Positions 26,976 through 36,415 of a DNA stretch of 43,663 nucleotides are shown here, piece after piece; the first letter of the stretch is position 1, and each line of letters opens with the position of its first letter. The notes beneath the pieces were generated by a model. It was not told the DNA's origin. It ran no database searches and saw only the letters and a program-made list of their open reading frames with translations. A program made the translations under genes and the position numbers. Origin of the DNA: Bacteriovoracaceae bacterium (GTDB lineage Bacteria > Bdellovibrionota > Bacteriovoracia > Bacteriovoracales > Bacteriovoracaceae). The stretch is taken from positions 1 to 43,663 of the forward strand of contig JARXAH010000022.1 in the NCBI GenBank assembly GCA_029865945.1, read 5' to 3'.

Positions 26976-28193
26976 ATGAGGATTCGTCTTAGAAATTTAT
27001 CTGGGGTTATTTTGTTGCTTGTGGCTTCATCTGCCCGTTATGTTCTGTCTCAAGATGAAGACTCCTTCGAAGAGTCATCTGAGGAGTCTGTATCGTTGGG
27101 CGCAGAAAATGAATCCAACGTTCCAGACGAATCCGTGGCCCAAGAGAAACTCACCGTCGACAACACGCTTACTATTCGCATTTTAAAATCAACTTCCTCG
27201 AAAAAAACTATTCTCATTAATCGGGGCACCGATGATGGCCTTGACATGGGAATGCACGCCCGCTTTTTTAATGAAGGGGGGACAGTCGCCCGGGGAATCT
27301 TGGTGGATAAAAAAGATGATCGTTCCATTTGGTCTATCTATCGACAAGTTTCTCCAGACCTTCTGGAAACAGATCAAGTGATGTCGATTAAAATTACGCC
27401 GGAAGTAAAAATTACCAACGATGAAACGAAATCTGTTTTGCGAGAGGGCCTTGATCAAAAGCTTCTTCCGGATCGGTTGGCACCTAACCGAATTCCATTG
27501 GATCAAGTTCAAGGTGACTTGCCTACGGATTTAGCAAGTTCTGGAGTGGCCGAGTCCAATCTCTCAGATTTTAACGCCAAGGATTTGGATCTAACAAAAA
27601 AGAGTATCGAAATTTATTTCAAAGGATTTCTCTTAGCTCAAACATCTGAGGCCACCTCAAGCGATGGCGCCACCTTTACGGGAAGTAGTTATGCGGGAAG
27701 TGTTTCCTTGGGAATAGAAAAATATTTTACCCGCAGCGATTCATGGTTGAAACGTTTTTCCATTACGCCCTATGGCCACTTTGGTGCGCAGAAATTGCTT
27801 TCTTACGAAGGAACTCAAACCGATAGTCAATTTTATGAAGCGGGAATTGGTCTCAATTTTTATTTTTTAGATGCTCCACATTTAGCAGATACCCTTCATC
27901 CTTACTTAAGTTTTGCTAGTACTTATGGAGTTGTTCAAGATCAATTTTCTAGTGGACAGCGCGACGCGAATAGAGACGCTGCCTCTCTCTCCAAGGTATC
28001 CGGAAAGACTTCCTCTGTTTCTGGCGGAGTCGGGGTAAAATATTTTACCACGAGGGGATGGTCCTTTAGTTTTTCTACCGAAATCGTGAGACGAATTGAT
28101 CTTTTTGATGGAGATCCTGATACAAGCAATGCTCTCTGGGACCGCATTGTGCTTGGGCCAAGAGTTTCTTTCGGCATGGGATTGCGTTTTTAA
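26976..28193 (+). CDS. Probable outer-membrane beta-barrel protein
   Basis: A 405-residue protein with a signal peptide (hydrophobic LSGVILLLVASSA, cleavage near VLSQ), an acidic Ser/Glu-rich N-terminal segment (about 27-60), and a compact domain around KTILINRGTDDGLDMGMHARFFNEGGTVARGILV that resembles an SH3-like or OB-like fold. A C-terminal half of alternating strands ends in GMGLRF; a terminal Phe is typical of outer-membrane barrels. Substrate or partner is unknown. GAGAGAGG lies upstream of the ATG. Confidence 0.75.
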   Translation: MRIRLRNLSGVILLLVASSARYVLSQDEDSFEESSEESVSLGAENESNVPDESVAQEKLTVDNTLTIRILKSTSSKKTILINRGTDDGLDMGMHARFFNEGGTVARGILVDKKDDRSIWSIYRQVSPDLLETDQVMSIKITPEVKITNDETKSVLREGLDQKLLPDRLAPNRIPLDQVQGDLPTDLASSGVAESNLSDFNAKDLDLTKKSIEIYFKGFLLAQTSEATSSDGATFTGSSYAGSVSLGIEKYFTRSDSWLKRFSITPYGHFGAQKLLSYEGTQTDSQFYEAGIGLNFYFLDAPHLADTLHPYLSFASTYGVVQDQFSSGQRDANRDAASLSKVSGKTSSVSGGVGVKYFTTRGWSFSFSTEIVRRIDLFDGDPDTSNALWDRIVLGPRVSFGMGLRF

Positions 28194-28200
28194 TTAACAT

Positions 28201-28366
28201 GAGCTCGGGAAATCCGTCGGTCTGCTGTGTAGCAAGAACTGCTCTCTGAACCATGCTTTGGCATGCTTCAGTTTGCGGCTTGGTTTTCACCAAGCCTCAG
28301 TCGGTCGCACTTACTCGAAAATGCCTATGCATTTTCTCCCCTTGCATACCTCGGATTTGCCGACTC
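28201..28366. mobile_element. Second palindromic (MITE/REP-like) element, about 165 bp
   Basis: The outer ends form an imperfect inverted repeat: GAGCTCGGGAAATCCG (28201-28216) against CGGATTTGCCGACTC (28352-28366), one mismatch and one gap. Inside are three hairpins: 28248-28269 (9-bp arms, one mismatch), 28277-28284/28289-28296 (perfect 8 bp, 4-base loop) and 28317-28324/28329-28336 (perfect 8 bp, 4-base loop). An alternative stem pairs 28299-28304 with 28360-28365. It lies 8 bp after the beta-barrel gene and looks non-coding. Confidence 0.55.
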
Positions 28367-28378
28367 AAGGCTTTTTTA
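28293..28378 (+). terminator. Possible terminator formed by the element's 3' arm
   Basis: AAGCCT-CAGTCGG (28293 onward) can pair with CCGACT-CA-AGGCTT (28360-28373) with a small bulge, and a run of T follows to 28378. This would terminate transcription from the beta-barrel gene. The long enclosed segment makes it less typical. Confidence 0.4.
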
Positions 28379-28417
28379 TCAATACAGTTCTGATGTTTTT
28401 CACCGAGCTGAGGTTAA

Positions 28418-28966
28418 TTATATTCTTTTTCTCATTTTGCTGGCGAAAGTGGCAAAGGGCACAATTTTTTGCAAGAAGGGCGACTGAACTCCTACATATT
28501 GCTGAACGCATTGTGCGTTTTTAGAGGGAGTTTTTGCGCCAAATTTTTGTGCGCAATGTTTTGAGGCCGCCACATAAAGATTTTCACAGCTATTTAAAAA
28601 TTTTTCACCTTCTTGAGAAGCAAGTTGTTTTTGAATTCGCAAAATAAGTTTTTCTTCTAATTCCATTTTTTGATCAAAGTTTTGGGCCTTCAATTGATCT
28701 TTATTATTTTGTACCAAGATTTTGGCAATACTAAAGTCCAGATTTTTTGATACGACCGATGGAAGTGATTTGAAATCAAAAGAATTTTTGTTGTTAGCAA
28801 TATTTCGATCAATCATTTTATTGAGTTTATAGTACGCCGTCATTTTTTCTTGCACCATTCTTCGTCCAAGGTCTACGCAAAGAGGACGGTATTCATTAGC
28901 TAAGGAAGGAACTGAATGAATTAGATTCATGATTGAAATCATTAAAAATGTTAATTTTGTTTTCAT
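28418..28966 (-). CDS. Exported protein of unknown function
   Basis: A 182-residue protein with a signal peptide (MKTKLTFLMISIMNLIHSVPSLA, cleavage near residue 23). The mature part looks all-helical and polar, with four cysteines (in RPLCVDL, NSCENL, SKHCAQ, NAQCVQ) that could form two disulfides in the periplasm. It ends in a basic KMRKRI. AAGGAAA lies upstream of the ATG. No family recognised. Confidence 0.65.
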   Translation of the reverse strand: MKTKLTFLMISIMNLIHSVPSLANEYRPLCVDLGRRMVQEKMTAYYKLNKMIDRNIANNKNSFDFKSLPSVVSKNLDFSIAKILVQNNKDQLKAQNFDQKMELEEKLILRIQKQLASQEGEKFLNSCENLYVAASKHCAQKFGAKTPSKNAQCVQQYVGVQSPFLQKIVPFATFASKMRKRI

Positions 28967-29154
28967 TTAATTTTTCCTTCTGGATTTTGTTGTCTCTGTT
29001 GTAGACATTCTTTGCATGTGGTATGCCAAACAGCTTTTTAATGAAATTGCATACTTAAATTTTTAGACTGTTCAATCTTTTTACAGAGTCGGAAATCTTT
29101 ACACAACAACGACTTTTTTTAAATCATTTTAAGGCCCTATGAGACAATAGATGT

Positions 29155-29853
29155 ATGAATAAAATTCAAAAATCACATTTTTCTCAATTTTTTTCTCTCT
29201 TTATCCTTATGGGCGTGGTGTTTTCGTTTTCTTTTATGAGCGAATCTTTCGCAAAGAATTTGAAAAAAAAGACTCACAAGGCAACAACCGCCAAAAATCA
29301 TAAGAAAAAAGTATCAAAAGTGAAGCTTGAGGAAAAACCTGATGTCGCAATAACTTCGGAAAAAACAATTAGTTTATCCATCAATCCCATGAGCGAAAAT
29401 AGTTTGGATCCTGACCTCATGATTCAATTTTCTGTTACGACTCAAGATAAATTGACTGAAGATAGCCTCAAAGATGCCATGATTGCTTTTGGAAGAAGCT
29501 ATCCAAGAAAGTGTGTGGTGGAATTGCCACTTTTAAGTCAAAATCCAAAATACTATTTAGGTAATTCTTCTGTGTTTGTTTCTCAGTCTGATTTAAAAGG
29601 TTATGGAATCAGTGATACTGATAATTCTCTTAATACCACCATGGCAGATACTAAAGACATACAAAGCTTAATGAAGACGTGGGATCAAGGTTCAAGAGGA
29701 ATTTCCTTTTCAGAAATAGATAGTGAAAATATGAAAAAATTTATCGATCAATTAGTGGCGCAACTTAATTCCACGGAACATCAAGAGTGTATCAAAAAAA
29801 TAGAAATTCAAAAATCACTCACGGCAAAAGAATCAACCGCCCCAACCTTGTAA
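29155..29853 (+). CDS. Exported protein of unknown function, Lys-rich N-terminus
   Basis: A 232-residue protein with a signal peptide (hydrophobic FSLFILMGVVFSFSFM, cleavage near SFAK at about 34), then a strongly basic Lys/Thr-rich tract (about 35-60), then a mixed domain with two cysteines (RKCVVE and HQECIKK). The basic tract could contact peptidoglycan, nucleic acid or lipopolysaccharide. The last 21 bp overlap the convergent glycerol-3-phosphate dehydrogenase gene. The ribosome site is weak. Family unknown. Confidence 0.62.
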   Translation: MNKIQKSHFSQFFSLFILMGVVFSFSFMSESFAKNLKKKTHKATTAKNHKKKVSKVKLEEKPDVAITSEKTISLSINPMSENSLDPDLMIQFSVTTQDKLTEDSLKDAMIAFGRSYPRKCVVELPLLSQNPKYYLGNSSVFVSQSDLKGYGISDTDNSLNTTMADTKDIQSLMKTWDQGSRGISFSEIDSENMKKFIDQLVAQLNSTEHQECIKKIEIQKSLTAKESTAPTL

Positions 29854-31059
29854 CGGATTTAAAGTTTTCTTCTTCGAGTAAGGAATTTTTCTTCTATTAC
29901 AAAGTGTTTGTGCAATATCTTGCACCATCACTCGAAAGGTAGTGTATTTACCACCCACTAGTACAAAGACATTATTCAAGGGCTCAAAAATTTTATGATG
30001 CCGACTAATTTTTCCCACATCGGATTGACTTGATATATTGTCTTCAGGTCTAGAAACGACTAGCGGTCGAATGCCACTGTATTTGGCCAAGATATCTTGC
30101 GTGGAAATATTTATTTTTGGAAAATAAAAACGCAAACAATCTAGTAAATAGTCTGTTTCTTCTTGAGTGATAAATTTTTCTTGATCAATATTTTTAGGAT
30201 CAATCGATTTCTCCGTCGTACCCAGTAAAACTTTATTCCCCCTCGGCATTAAAAAAATGACTCTTCCGCTTTTATCTTGCATGACCATGGGGTGAGGTAA
30301 GCTCAAGGATTTAGAGTCAAGCCAAAGGTGGGAGCCTCTGGAGGGCCTCAAGCAATTGATCCACGGAATTTTTAAGTGATTCATCATTTGATCGGTGAAG
30401 GGCCCGGTGCAAAAAATTACTGAATGGGCGGTGATGATTTTTTGGGAAGAATTTTTTTGAGCTAAAGTGAGTTCATAAGTTGTTCCTTCATGAGTGCTTT
30501 TTGTTTCCATTCCCCGCAATTCACTGTAGGCCCACGCCTGATTGCTAGGATTTTGCAGCAAGGCGTCCTGCAAGTTCGCCATCCCCAACCCATAATCATC
30601 CATGTAAGCATCTTCATAACGGGCCGTGCCTTGTAGTCCATCTGCGTTAAGTAAGGGAAAAAGTTCCAGCGTTTTTTTTGCACTGATGGGTAAATAAATG
30701 GGATCGTTGCCTGAGGCGAGTAGTCCATAGAGAAGTGATCCCAAGGAAGTCGTTACAATGTTATGAGGAGAGTGATCATAAACGGGGATATGAAATTTAG
30801 CTCGCATAGCATATTGAGGTAAAAGTTTTAGCCAAGTATTTTTTTCTCTTAAGGCCTCAAACACTAGCTCAAAATCCAAAGATTCTAGATATCGAATTCC
30901 CCCGTGAAGCATCTTGGAGCTGTATTGACTTGTTTCACTGCAAAATTCGCCGCGCTCAATAATGAGGGCATTGACACCGTGAAGCGAAAGATCTCTCAGA
31001 AGTCCAATGCCGTTAATACCGCCACCAACAATAACAACATCATAATGGGAATGACTCAT
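29833..31059 (-). CDS. glpD: FAD-dependent glycerol-3-phosphate dehydrogenase
   Basis: A 408-residue GlpD-type flavoprotein. The dinucleotide-binding GGGINGIG begins at G12, followed by ERGEFCSETSQYSSKMLHGGIRYLE, the conserved active-site region. Later segments GLQGTARYEDAYMDDYGL, PSRGSHLWLD and ALLGTTEKSIDP are also typical. The C-terminal extension of the longest members is short here. It oxidises glycerol-3-phosphate at the membrane and feeds the quinone pool. The ATG at 31059 overlaps the TGA of the preceding gene (ATGA), so translation is coupled; an upstream in-frame TTG inside that gene is less likely. Confidence 0.9.
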   Translation of the reverse strand: MSHSHYDVVIVGGGINGIGLLRDLSLHGVNALIIERGEFCSETSQYSSKMLHGGIRYLESLDFELVFEALREKNTWLKLLPQYAMRAKFHIPVYDHSPHNIVTTSLGSLLYGLLASGNDPIYLPISAKKTLELFPLLNADGLQGTARYEDAYMDDYGLGMANLQDALLQNPSNQAWAYSELRGMETKSTHEGTTYELTLAQKNSSQKIITAHSVIFCTGPFTDQMMNHLKIPWINCLRPSRGSHLWLDSKSLSLPHPMVMQDKSGRVIFLMPRGNKVLLGTTEKSIDPKNIDQEKFITQEETDYLLDCLRFYFPKINISTQDILAKYSGIRPLVVSRPEDNISSQSDVGKISRHHKIFEPLNNVFVLVGGKYTTFRVMVQDIAQTLCNRRKIPYSKKKTLNPLQGWGG

Positions 31060-32111
31060 AGTTTGATTGTCCTTACGATAATGCCAGTACAAAGAATTTT
31101 TTTACCTTGGTCAATTCCCGTTAGCGCCTGTTCGACCTTCCAGTTGATGAGGGAATTTCCTTTACGCAATTTAATTTCTTGCTTAATGCTCGGCCATACT
31201 AAAAATTGATCGCCAGATCTTTCGTCCATCCAGATGGTTTGTATTAAAGGCCCTATCGTTTCTAAAATTTCATGGCCGGGAATTTTATGATCCATTGAGA
31301 GAATGATTTGGTCATGATCTTTCTCAAAGTCATGTTGCGAGGTTTGATTTAATTGCATGGTGGCCCGAGATTCACCTTGCTGATTTTCAAAATGGGCAGA
31401 TGAGTTTTCAAAGAGATGAGAGTGATTAAGATAGACGTGGGCCTGAGTTTTCATCAAGTCTTGATAGAGAAAATTGGCCACATATTCATTGATCTGGGAG
31501 ATGAACACTGTCCCCCTTTCAATTGAGCGGTCGAGTAGATTCGCCATGACGGAATCCTTATAGAGTCCAATTTTTTTCAAAGAATTTTGAATATGTAATT
31601 TATCAGTTTCTTTTTTTATGTGAGAAATGATCATACTAAAGGGGGGAACTCCTTCAAGAGGAACATGCTCAATTTGTACGGATTCCATTTCACTTTTTAA
31701 TTCTTGAAAGTAGTCTTGGGATTTTTTCTTGGATCTTTCGGACAACATTTCTGAATCATTCTTGGTACTTTTTTCATCTTTTGAATGATCATCATCACTA
31801 AAAAGGGAATCTTGGAATTGATCGCTAGGTTCCAAAAATGAAACATCATCTTGCGTTTTTTCTTCTGCCTCAAAACTAGGAGTGGATTCCTCTTCCAATA
31901 AATATTCCTCACTTTCCTTAGTTTCCTTAGGAACCGGAGGAACATTTTCATCCCTATTTTCAGGAGACGAAATTTCGATTTGAGTTTCGATTTGATTTTC
32001 TGATAGAGATTCTGATTCTAAATGATCGAAAGGTGCGAGATCCTCAATGCGAGTAATGTCTTCGCTCGATTTTACATTCGGTCTTTTTTTGGGAGGGGAA
32101 ATCATGCTCAT
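31056..32111 (-). CDS. Acidic cytosolic protein of unknown function
   Basis: The product is 351 residues from the ATG at 32111, preferred because GGGGA lies about 5 bases upstream; an in-frame ATG at 32129 adds six residues but has no ribosome site. The first 130 residues are very acidic, Ser/Glu/Asp-rich and probably disordered. A helical segment PFSMIISHIKKETDKLHIQNSLKKIGLY begins the ordered region, followed by alternating strands. No signal peptide or membrane helix is visible. I do not recognise it. The ATGA overlap with glpD implies coupled translation. Confidence 0.65.
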   Translation of the reverse strand: MSMISPPKKRPNVKSSEDITRIEDLAPFDHLESESLSENQIETQIEISSPENRDENVPPVPKETKESEEYLLEEESTPSFEAEEKTQDDVSFLEPSDQFQDSLFSDDDHSKDEKSTKNDSEMLSERSKKKSQDYFQELKSEMESVQIEHVPLEGVPPFSMIISHIKKETDKLHIQNSLKKIGLYKDSVMANLLDRSIERGTVFISQINEYVANFLYQDLMKTQAHVYLNHSHLFENSSAHFENQQGESRATMQLNQTSQHDFEKDHDQIILSMDHKIPGHEILETIGPLIQTIWMDERSGDQFLVWPSIKQEIKLRKGNSLINWKVEQALTGIDQGKKILCTGIIVRTIKL

Positions 32112-32164
32112 ATTTCCCCATGATAACATATAACTTTTTTGAGTCTGTAGAGGGTTAAGATGTT

Positions 32165-32194
32165 CCTAGGCCGACCTAGGCCGACTTAGGCACC
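32165..32194. repeat. 10-bp tandem repeat over the secA stop codon
   Basis: CCTAGGCCGA occurs twice in tandem (32165-32174, 32175-32184) and a third diverged unit follows (CTTAGGCACC), which contains the secA TAA stop on the minus strand. It appears to be a local duplication of the end of secA. Confidence 0.6.
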
Positions 32195-34780
32195 GTGACA
32201 ATGCTTATACTTCTTACCTGACCCACACGGACAAGGATCATTTTGTTTTACGTGCGCGAGTTGTCGCTTAATGGGCCCCGCTGGCGATTGGGCCTTCTTT
32301 TCTGCTTGATCTTTGCGCTTGGCCGCTTCTTCTAGTTGTCTGCGGTGGGCCTCAAGTTGCTTATCCATCATCTCTTGTTGTCTTCGCTTGATTTCATCAA
32401 TTTCAGCTTGGGTATAGAGCCTGATACTGAAGAGTGTTTCAATGACGGAACGCTTGATTCTTGAGCGCATACTTTCAAACAAATGGAACGCTTCACGTTT
32501 ATATTCCACGAGGGGATCTTTTTGGCCATAAGAGCGAAGTCCAATCCCATCTTTCATGTGATCCATCATAAGGAGATGATCTTTCCAGTGACTGTCAAAG
32601 GTTGATAATAAAACTTCCTTGGAAGAAAGCCTCACCTGTTCGGGATCATATTGCTCAAATTTCGCCTTTAAAGTTTTACTGCTGATGTCAACTAATGCGG
32701 TATTGAGTTCGCCTTTAAATTGATTTAAAACAATTTCTCCCGATAATTTTTTTTCTAGTTCTTCTTTAGGAATCGCATAAACATCGGCCACTGTGGTAGT
32801 CAAGGCCGGCCAATCCCATTCCATCACCGGTGTATTAGGTGCGGGCACATACTCTTCTTGAATTTGCAGCGCTACATCTTCTTGAAAGGCCCCAATAAGA
32901 TCTTGATTACCATCATCATTGAGAATTTCTCGGCGGATTCGGTAAATCACTTTTCGCTGCTCATTCATCACATTGTCGTAATCTAGTAAGTGCTTACGAA
33001 TATCAAAGTTATGTGCTTCCACTTTCTTTTGCGCCTTCGCAATGGCATTACTTATCATTCTATGTTCAATAGGCTCATCTTCTTTGAGGCCCATGGTGAT
33101 CATAATTTTTTTAATTCGGTCACTTCCAAAAATTCGCATCAAATCATCTTCAAGGGATAAGAAAAATTTTGATCGCCCTGGATCTCCTTGTCGTCCGGAT
33201 CTTCCTCGCAACTGATTGTCGATCCGTCTCGCTTCATGTCTTTCCGTTCCAAGAATGAAAAGACCTCCCAGTAACTTTGTTTCAGGGGTCAATTTAATAT
33301 CTGTTCCTCGGCCCGCCATGTTGGTGGCAATGGTCACAGCACCCTTAGTACCGGCCTGGGCAATAATGTGTGCTTCCCGTTCGTGCTGTTTCGCATTGAG
33401 TACTTCGTGAGGAATTTTTTTTGCACTCAAATAGCCTGATAAGATTTCAGAGCTCTCAATGGAAATAGTTCCCACTAAAACCGGTTGTCCTTTTTCGTGA
33501 GCGAGAGCAATCATTTCTGCGGCGGCCAAGTATTTTGCTTTTTTAGTGGCGTAAATGACATCGGCCTCATCGTCTCGCACCATCGGTAAATTAGTTGGGA
33601 TTACGACCACATCGAGGTTGTAGATTTTTTTAAATTCTTCTGCTTCCGTATCGGCCGTTCCCGTCATCCCGGAGAGTTTTTCATAGAGTCTAAAATAATT
33701 TTGAAAGGTAATAGATGCTAATGTTTGATTTTCTTTTTTGATCTTTACATTTTCTTTTGCTTCCACCGCTTGGTGAAGCCCGTCAGACCAACGAGATCCT
33801 TGCTTGAGGCGGCCAGTAAATTCATCTACGATAATAATTTGATCATCTTTAACGACGTAATTTACATCTTTTTGATAGAGCGTGTGGGCCTTGAGAGATT
33901 GATTCACGTGATGCACAACTTCAATGTGGGCCGGGTCAAATAAATTGTCGATGCGAAGAATTTCTTGAACTTTGTGAATACCGTCGTCCGTCAAAACCGC
34001 AGAGTGATGTTTTTCATCAACAAGGTAGTGAGTTTCTTTTGTAAGTTTGGGAATGACTTTATCAATTTTATAATAAAGCTCTACGTCCCCTTCACTTGGC
34101 CCAGAAATCAAGAGCGGAGTTCTCGCTTCATCAATTAAAATGGAATCGACCTCATCGACGATACAAAAGTGATGGGGGCGCTGAACATAATGATCCAAAT
34201 CAAATTTCATGTTGTCGCGAAGATAATCGAAAGCGAATTCGTTGTTCGTTCCATAAGTGATATCTGCGGCGTAGGCCACTTTTCGCTCTTCATCATCTAG
34301 GTCGTGCACGATGGTCCCTACCGTTAGGCCCAACCATTGATAGAGTGCTCCCATTTCTTCGCCGTCTCGTTTCGCTAAATAATCATTCACGGTCACCAAG
34401 TGAGCGCCTTTTCCCGTGAGTGCGTTGAGGTAGAGGGCGAGCGTGGCGGTTAAGGTTTTTCCTTCACCGGTTTTCATTTCTGAAATTTTTCCTTGATGAA
34501 GAACAAGTCCACCCATGAGCTGCACATCAAAGTGACGCATTCCCAGAACTCGCTTTGAGGCCTCTCTGACAACGGCAAAGGCCTCCGGTAACAATTGATC
34601 AAGTGATTCGCCGGCCTTAAATCTCGCTCTAAAAGAGGGAGTTTTATTTTTTAATTCTTCATCGCTTAAGGATTGAATTTTAGGTTCCCATTGATTGATG
34701 ACATCCACCACTTTTTTGAGAGATCGAACATCTCGGTCTTGTTTGTTTCCAAAAACGGTACGCATGATTTGATAAAACAT
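32186..34780 (-). CDS. secA: Preprotein translocase ATPase SecA
   Basis: A full-length SecA of 864 residues. Walker A is in EMKTGEGKTLTATL near residue 102, and the DEAD-type motif appears as VDEVDSILIDEARTPL. NMAGRGTDIKL and ERHEARRIDNQLRGRSGRQGDPG form the second motor domain, and LLSTFDSHWKDHLLMMD the helical scaffold. A C-terminal zinc-binding SEC-C motif uses C850, C852, C861 and H862. SecA drives export of unfolded preproteins through SecYEG. AAGG lies 8 bases before the ATG. Confidence 0.98.
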   Translation of the reverse strand: MFYQIMRTVFGNKQDRDVRSLKKVVDVINQWEPKIQSLSDEELKNKTPSFRARFKAGESLDQLLPEAFAVVREASKRVLGMRHFDVQLMGGLVLHQGKISEMKTGEGKTLTATLALYLNALTGKGAHLVTVNDYLAKRDGEEMGALYQWLGLTVGTIVHDLDDEERKVAYAADITYGTNNEFAFDYLRDNMKFDLDHYVQRPHHFCIVDEVDSILIDEARTPLLISGPSEGDVELYYKIDKVIPKLTKETHYLVDEKHHSAVLTDDGIHKVQEILRIDNLFDPAHIEVVHHVNQSLKAHTLYQKDVNYVVKDDQIIIVDEFTGRLKQGSRWSDGLHQAVEAKENVKIKKENQTLASITFQNYFRLYEKLSGMTGTADTEAEEFKKIYNLDVVVIPTNLPMVRDDEADVIYATKKAKYLAAAEMIALAHEKGQPVLVGTISIESSEILSGYLSAKKIPHEVLNAKQHEREAHIIAQAGTKGAVTIATNMAGRGTDIKLTPETKLLGGLFILGTERHEARRIDNQLRGRSGRQGDPGRSKFFLSLEDDLMRIFGSDRIKKIMITMGLKEDEPIEHRMISNAIAKAQKKVEAHNFDIRKHLLDYDNVMNEQRKVIYRIRREILNDDGNQDLIGAFQEDVALQIQEEYVPAPNTPVMEWDWPALTTTVADVYAIPKEELEKKLSGEIVLNQFKGELNTALVDISSKTLKAKFEQYDPEQVRLSSKEVLLSTFDSHWKDHLLMMDHMKDGIGLRSYGQKDPLVEYKREAFHLFESMRSRIKRSVIETLFSIRLYTQAEIDEIKRRQQEMMDKQLEAHRRQLEEAAKRKDQAEKKAQSPAGPIKRQLAHVKQNDPCPCGSGKKYKHCHGA

Positions 34781-34834
34781 GATTTTTGCCTTGATAGGGT
34801 TTTAATTTTTAATAAGTAGTTAGTTATTTTAATA

Positions 34835-36310
34835 TTACTCTAGAATAAAATAAAAAGGGTCGACTGGCACACCGTTAATTCGCACTTCATAGTGAAGGTG
34901 TGGCCCGGTAGAATGTCCTGTACTCCCAACGTTGGCAAGCAATAAACCGCGGCTCACGACTTGACCCGTTTTTACGTGCAACTTTTCTGAATGAGCGAAC
35001 ATGGTTTCAATCCCGTAGCCATGATCAATTTGTACGTGCTTTCCAAAGCCAGGTTTGATTCCCGCAAATACCACCACTCCATCAGCAGGCGCGACAATAG
35101 GCGCTCCAAAAGGTGCACCAATATCGATTCCTTCGTGCATTTTTAATTGGCTGGTGTAGGGATTAAGCCGTGGCCCAAAAAAACTAGTAATCCATCCGTT
35201 GGTAGGCATGAGGACGGGAGTCGACAAAATCATGGACTCGCGGTCAATAAGATTCTGATCCACTTCTCCGAGCAGTCCTTCAAGGTGGATGGCGAAATTT
35301 TTTTGAAGTTCATAAGTATAATCAAAAGTTGCTAGTTGATTCGCCAAACCTTCAGCTCGGGAGTTGAGGGTAGAAATTTTATTAGTCACCGAAGTATATT
35401 CGTCAGATAGGCCAAAAGCTTCTCTAATCCCACTTCCATAGCGGCGAAGAAGTTCGCGGTAACGTTCATTTTCCAATAATGACGAAGTCATCTGGAGAAC
35501 AGGAGTTAACGGCCCATCACCTTGGGAATAATTTGAACCAGAGGAGGCCGCATTTTGCGCGTGGGCCTTTGCCCAAAAAAGATGAGAAATCATTTCCTGA
35601 CTAAGTTTTAAATAAGGAATAGATCGTAGTTGTGGTTTTGTTTTATTATCGATGAATGTCGTTGAATCGCCGCCTGAGGAGGGTACGTTATTTTCAACGG
35701 GAGGTGCAGCAGGGGCCTGGATAGAGGGAGAAGAAGAGGATGGCGCCGAGGGAACATTGTCTTCGTTCATCGTGTCGCTATTTTTTAATTTTTCCGATCG
35801 TTTTTTTTGGCGATAGGGCATAGTTTTGGCAGGATTGATGGTTTCCGGATCATCCTTGTCGAGAATTAAATCTCTCGATTTTCTACTTGAGCTTTGGCCC
35901 GAACTTGCACTAGATCCTGAGGCCTCATTATCTGTATCCACACTGTTTTGATCTTGAAGAAGCTTGAGCGTTTCAAAATAGGAACGTGTGAGTTTTTCGC
36001 GGTCTAATCCTGTAATGGTGCGAATCTTTTTTTCAAAGATACTAATTCGCTCAAGGTCTTGGCCGAGCGCATTCATTTTCATTTGCATGATTTGGAGTTG
36101 CTCTCTTAAGATTTTATTTTCTTTAGTGACATACTTTCCATCCACCACATTGCTCATGAGCTTCCAGTAATCGATATAAAAAACGCCGAGAGTGATAAGA
36201 AAGATCGCCAAGAAGACGGACACGAGCCTGACAGTTAAAGCAGAAATTTTCACCGTCTTGGATGCTTGAGTTTTTTCGGGGATGATCACTAGAGTATAAT
36301 ACTTATCCAT
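34835..36310 (-). CDS. Membrane-anchored M23 (LytM-type) peptidase
   Basis: A 491-residue protein. A cytosolic basic N-terminus is followed by one membrane helix (about 33-50), a coiled coil (KENKILREQLQIMQMKMNALGQDL), a long Ser/Pro-rich linker, a second helical region, and a C-terminal M23 domain. Zinc ligands are visible as H-E-G-I-D and H-L-H-Y-E (GPHLHYE), so it should be an active peptidoglycan endopeptidase in the periplasm. The ATG at 36310 was chosen; a GTG three codons upstream is possible. It is followed by secA, 54 bp downstream on the same strand. Confidence 0.93.
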   Translation of the reverse strand: MDKYYTLVIIPEKTQASKTVKISALTVRLVSVFLAIFLITLGVFYIDYWKLMSNVVDGKYVTKENKILREQLQIMQMKMNALGQDLERISIFEKKIRTITGLDREKLTRSYFETLKLLQDQNSVDTDNEASGSSASSGQSSSRKSRDLILDKDDPETINPAKTMPYRQKKRSEKLKNSDTMNEDNVPSAPSSSSPSIQAPAAPPVENNVPSSGGDSTTFIDNKTKPQLRSIPYLKLSQEMISHLFWAKAHAQNAASSGSNYSQGDGPLTPVLQMTSSLLENERYRELLRRYGSGIREAFGLSDEYTSVTNKISTLNSRAEGLANQLATFDYTYELQKNFAIHLEGLLGEVDQNLIDRESMILSTPVLMPTNGWITSFFGPRLNPYTSQLKMHEGIDIGAPFGAPIVAPADGVVVFAGIKPGFGKHVQIDHGYGIETMFAHSEKLHVKTGQVVSRGLLLANVGSTGHSTGPHLHYEVRINGVPVDPFYFILE

Positions 36311-36415
36311 AAACACCACTGGAGTCAGAAGGAAGTAGAAAAAAATAAGCGCTATTTTCTAAGTGCCTGAAATGGGAAGTAAAGTCAAGGTAATGGATCG
36401 ATTACCAAAAAGGGA

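Noticed and set aside
28258-28524. Plus-strand frames of 88 and 74 codons near the second palindromic element
   Set aside because: They have no ribosome site, run through hairpin arms and into the antisense of the next gene, and look non-coding.
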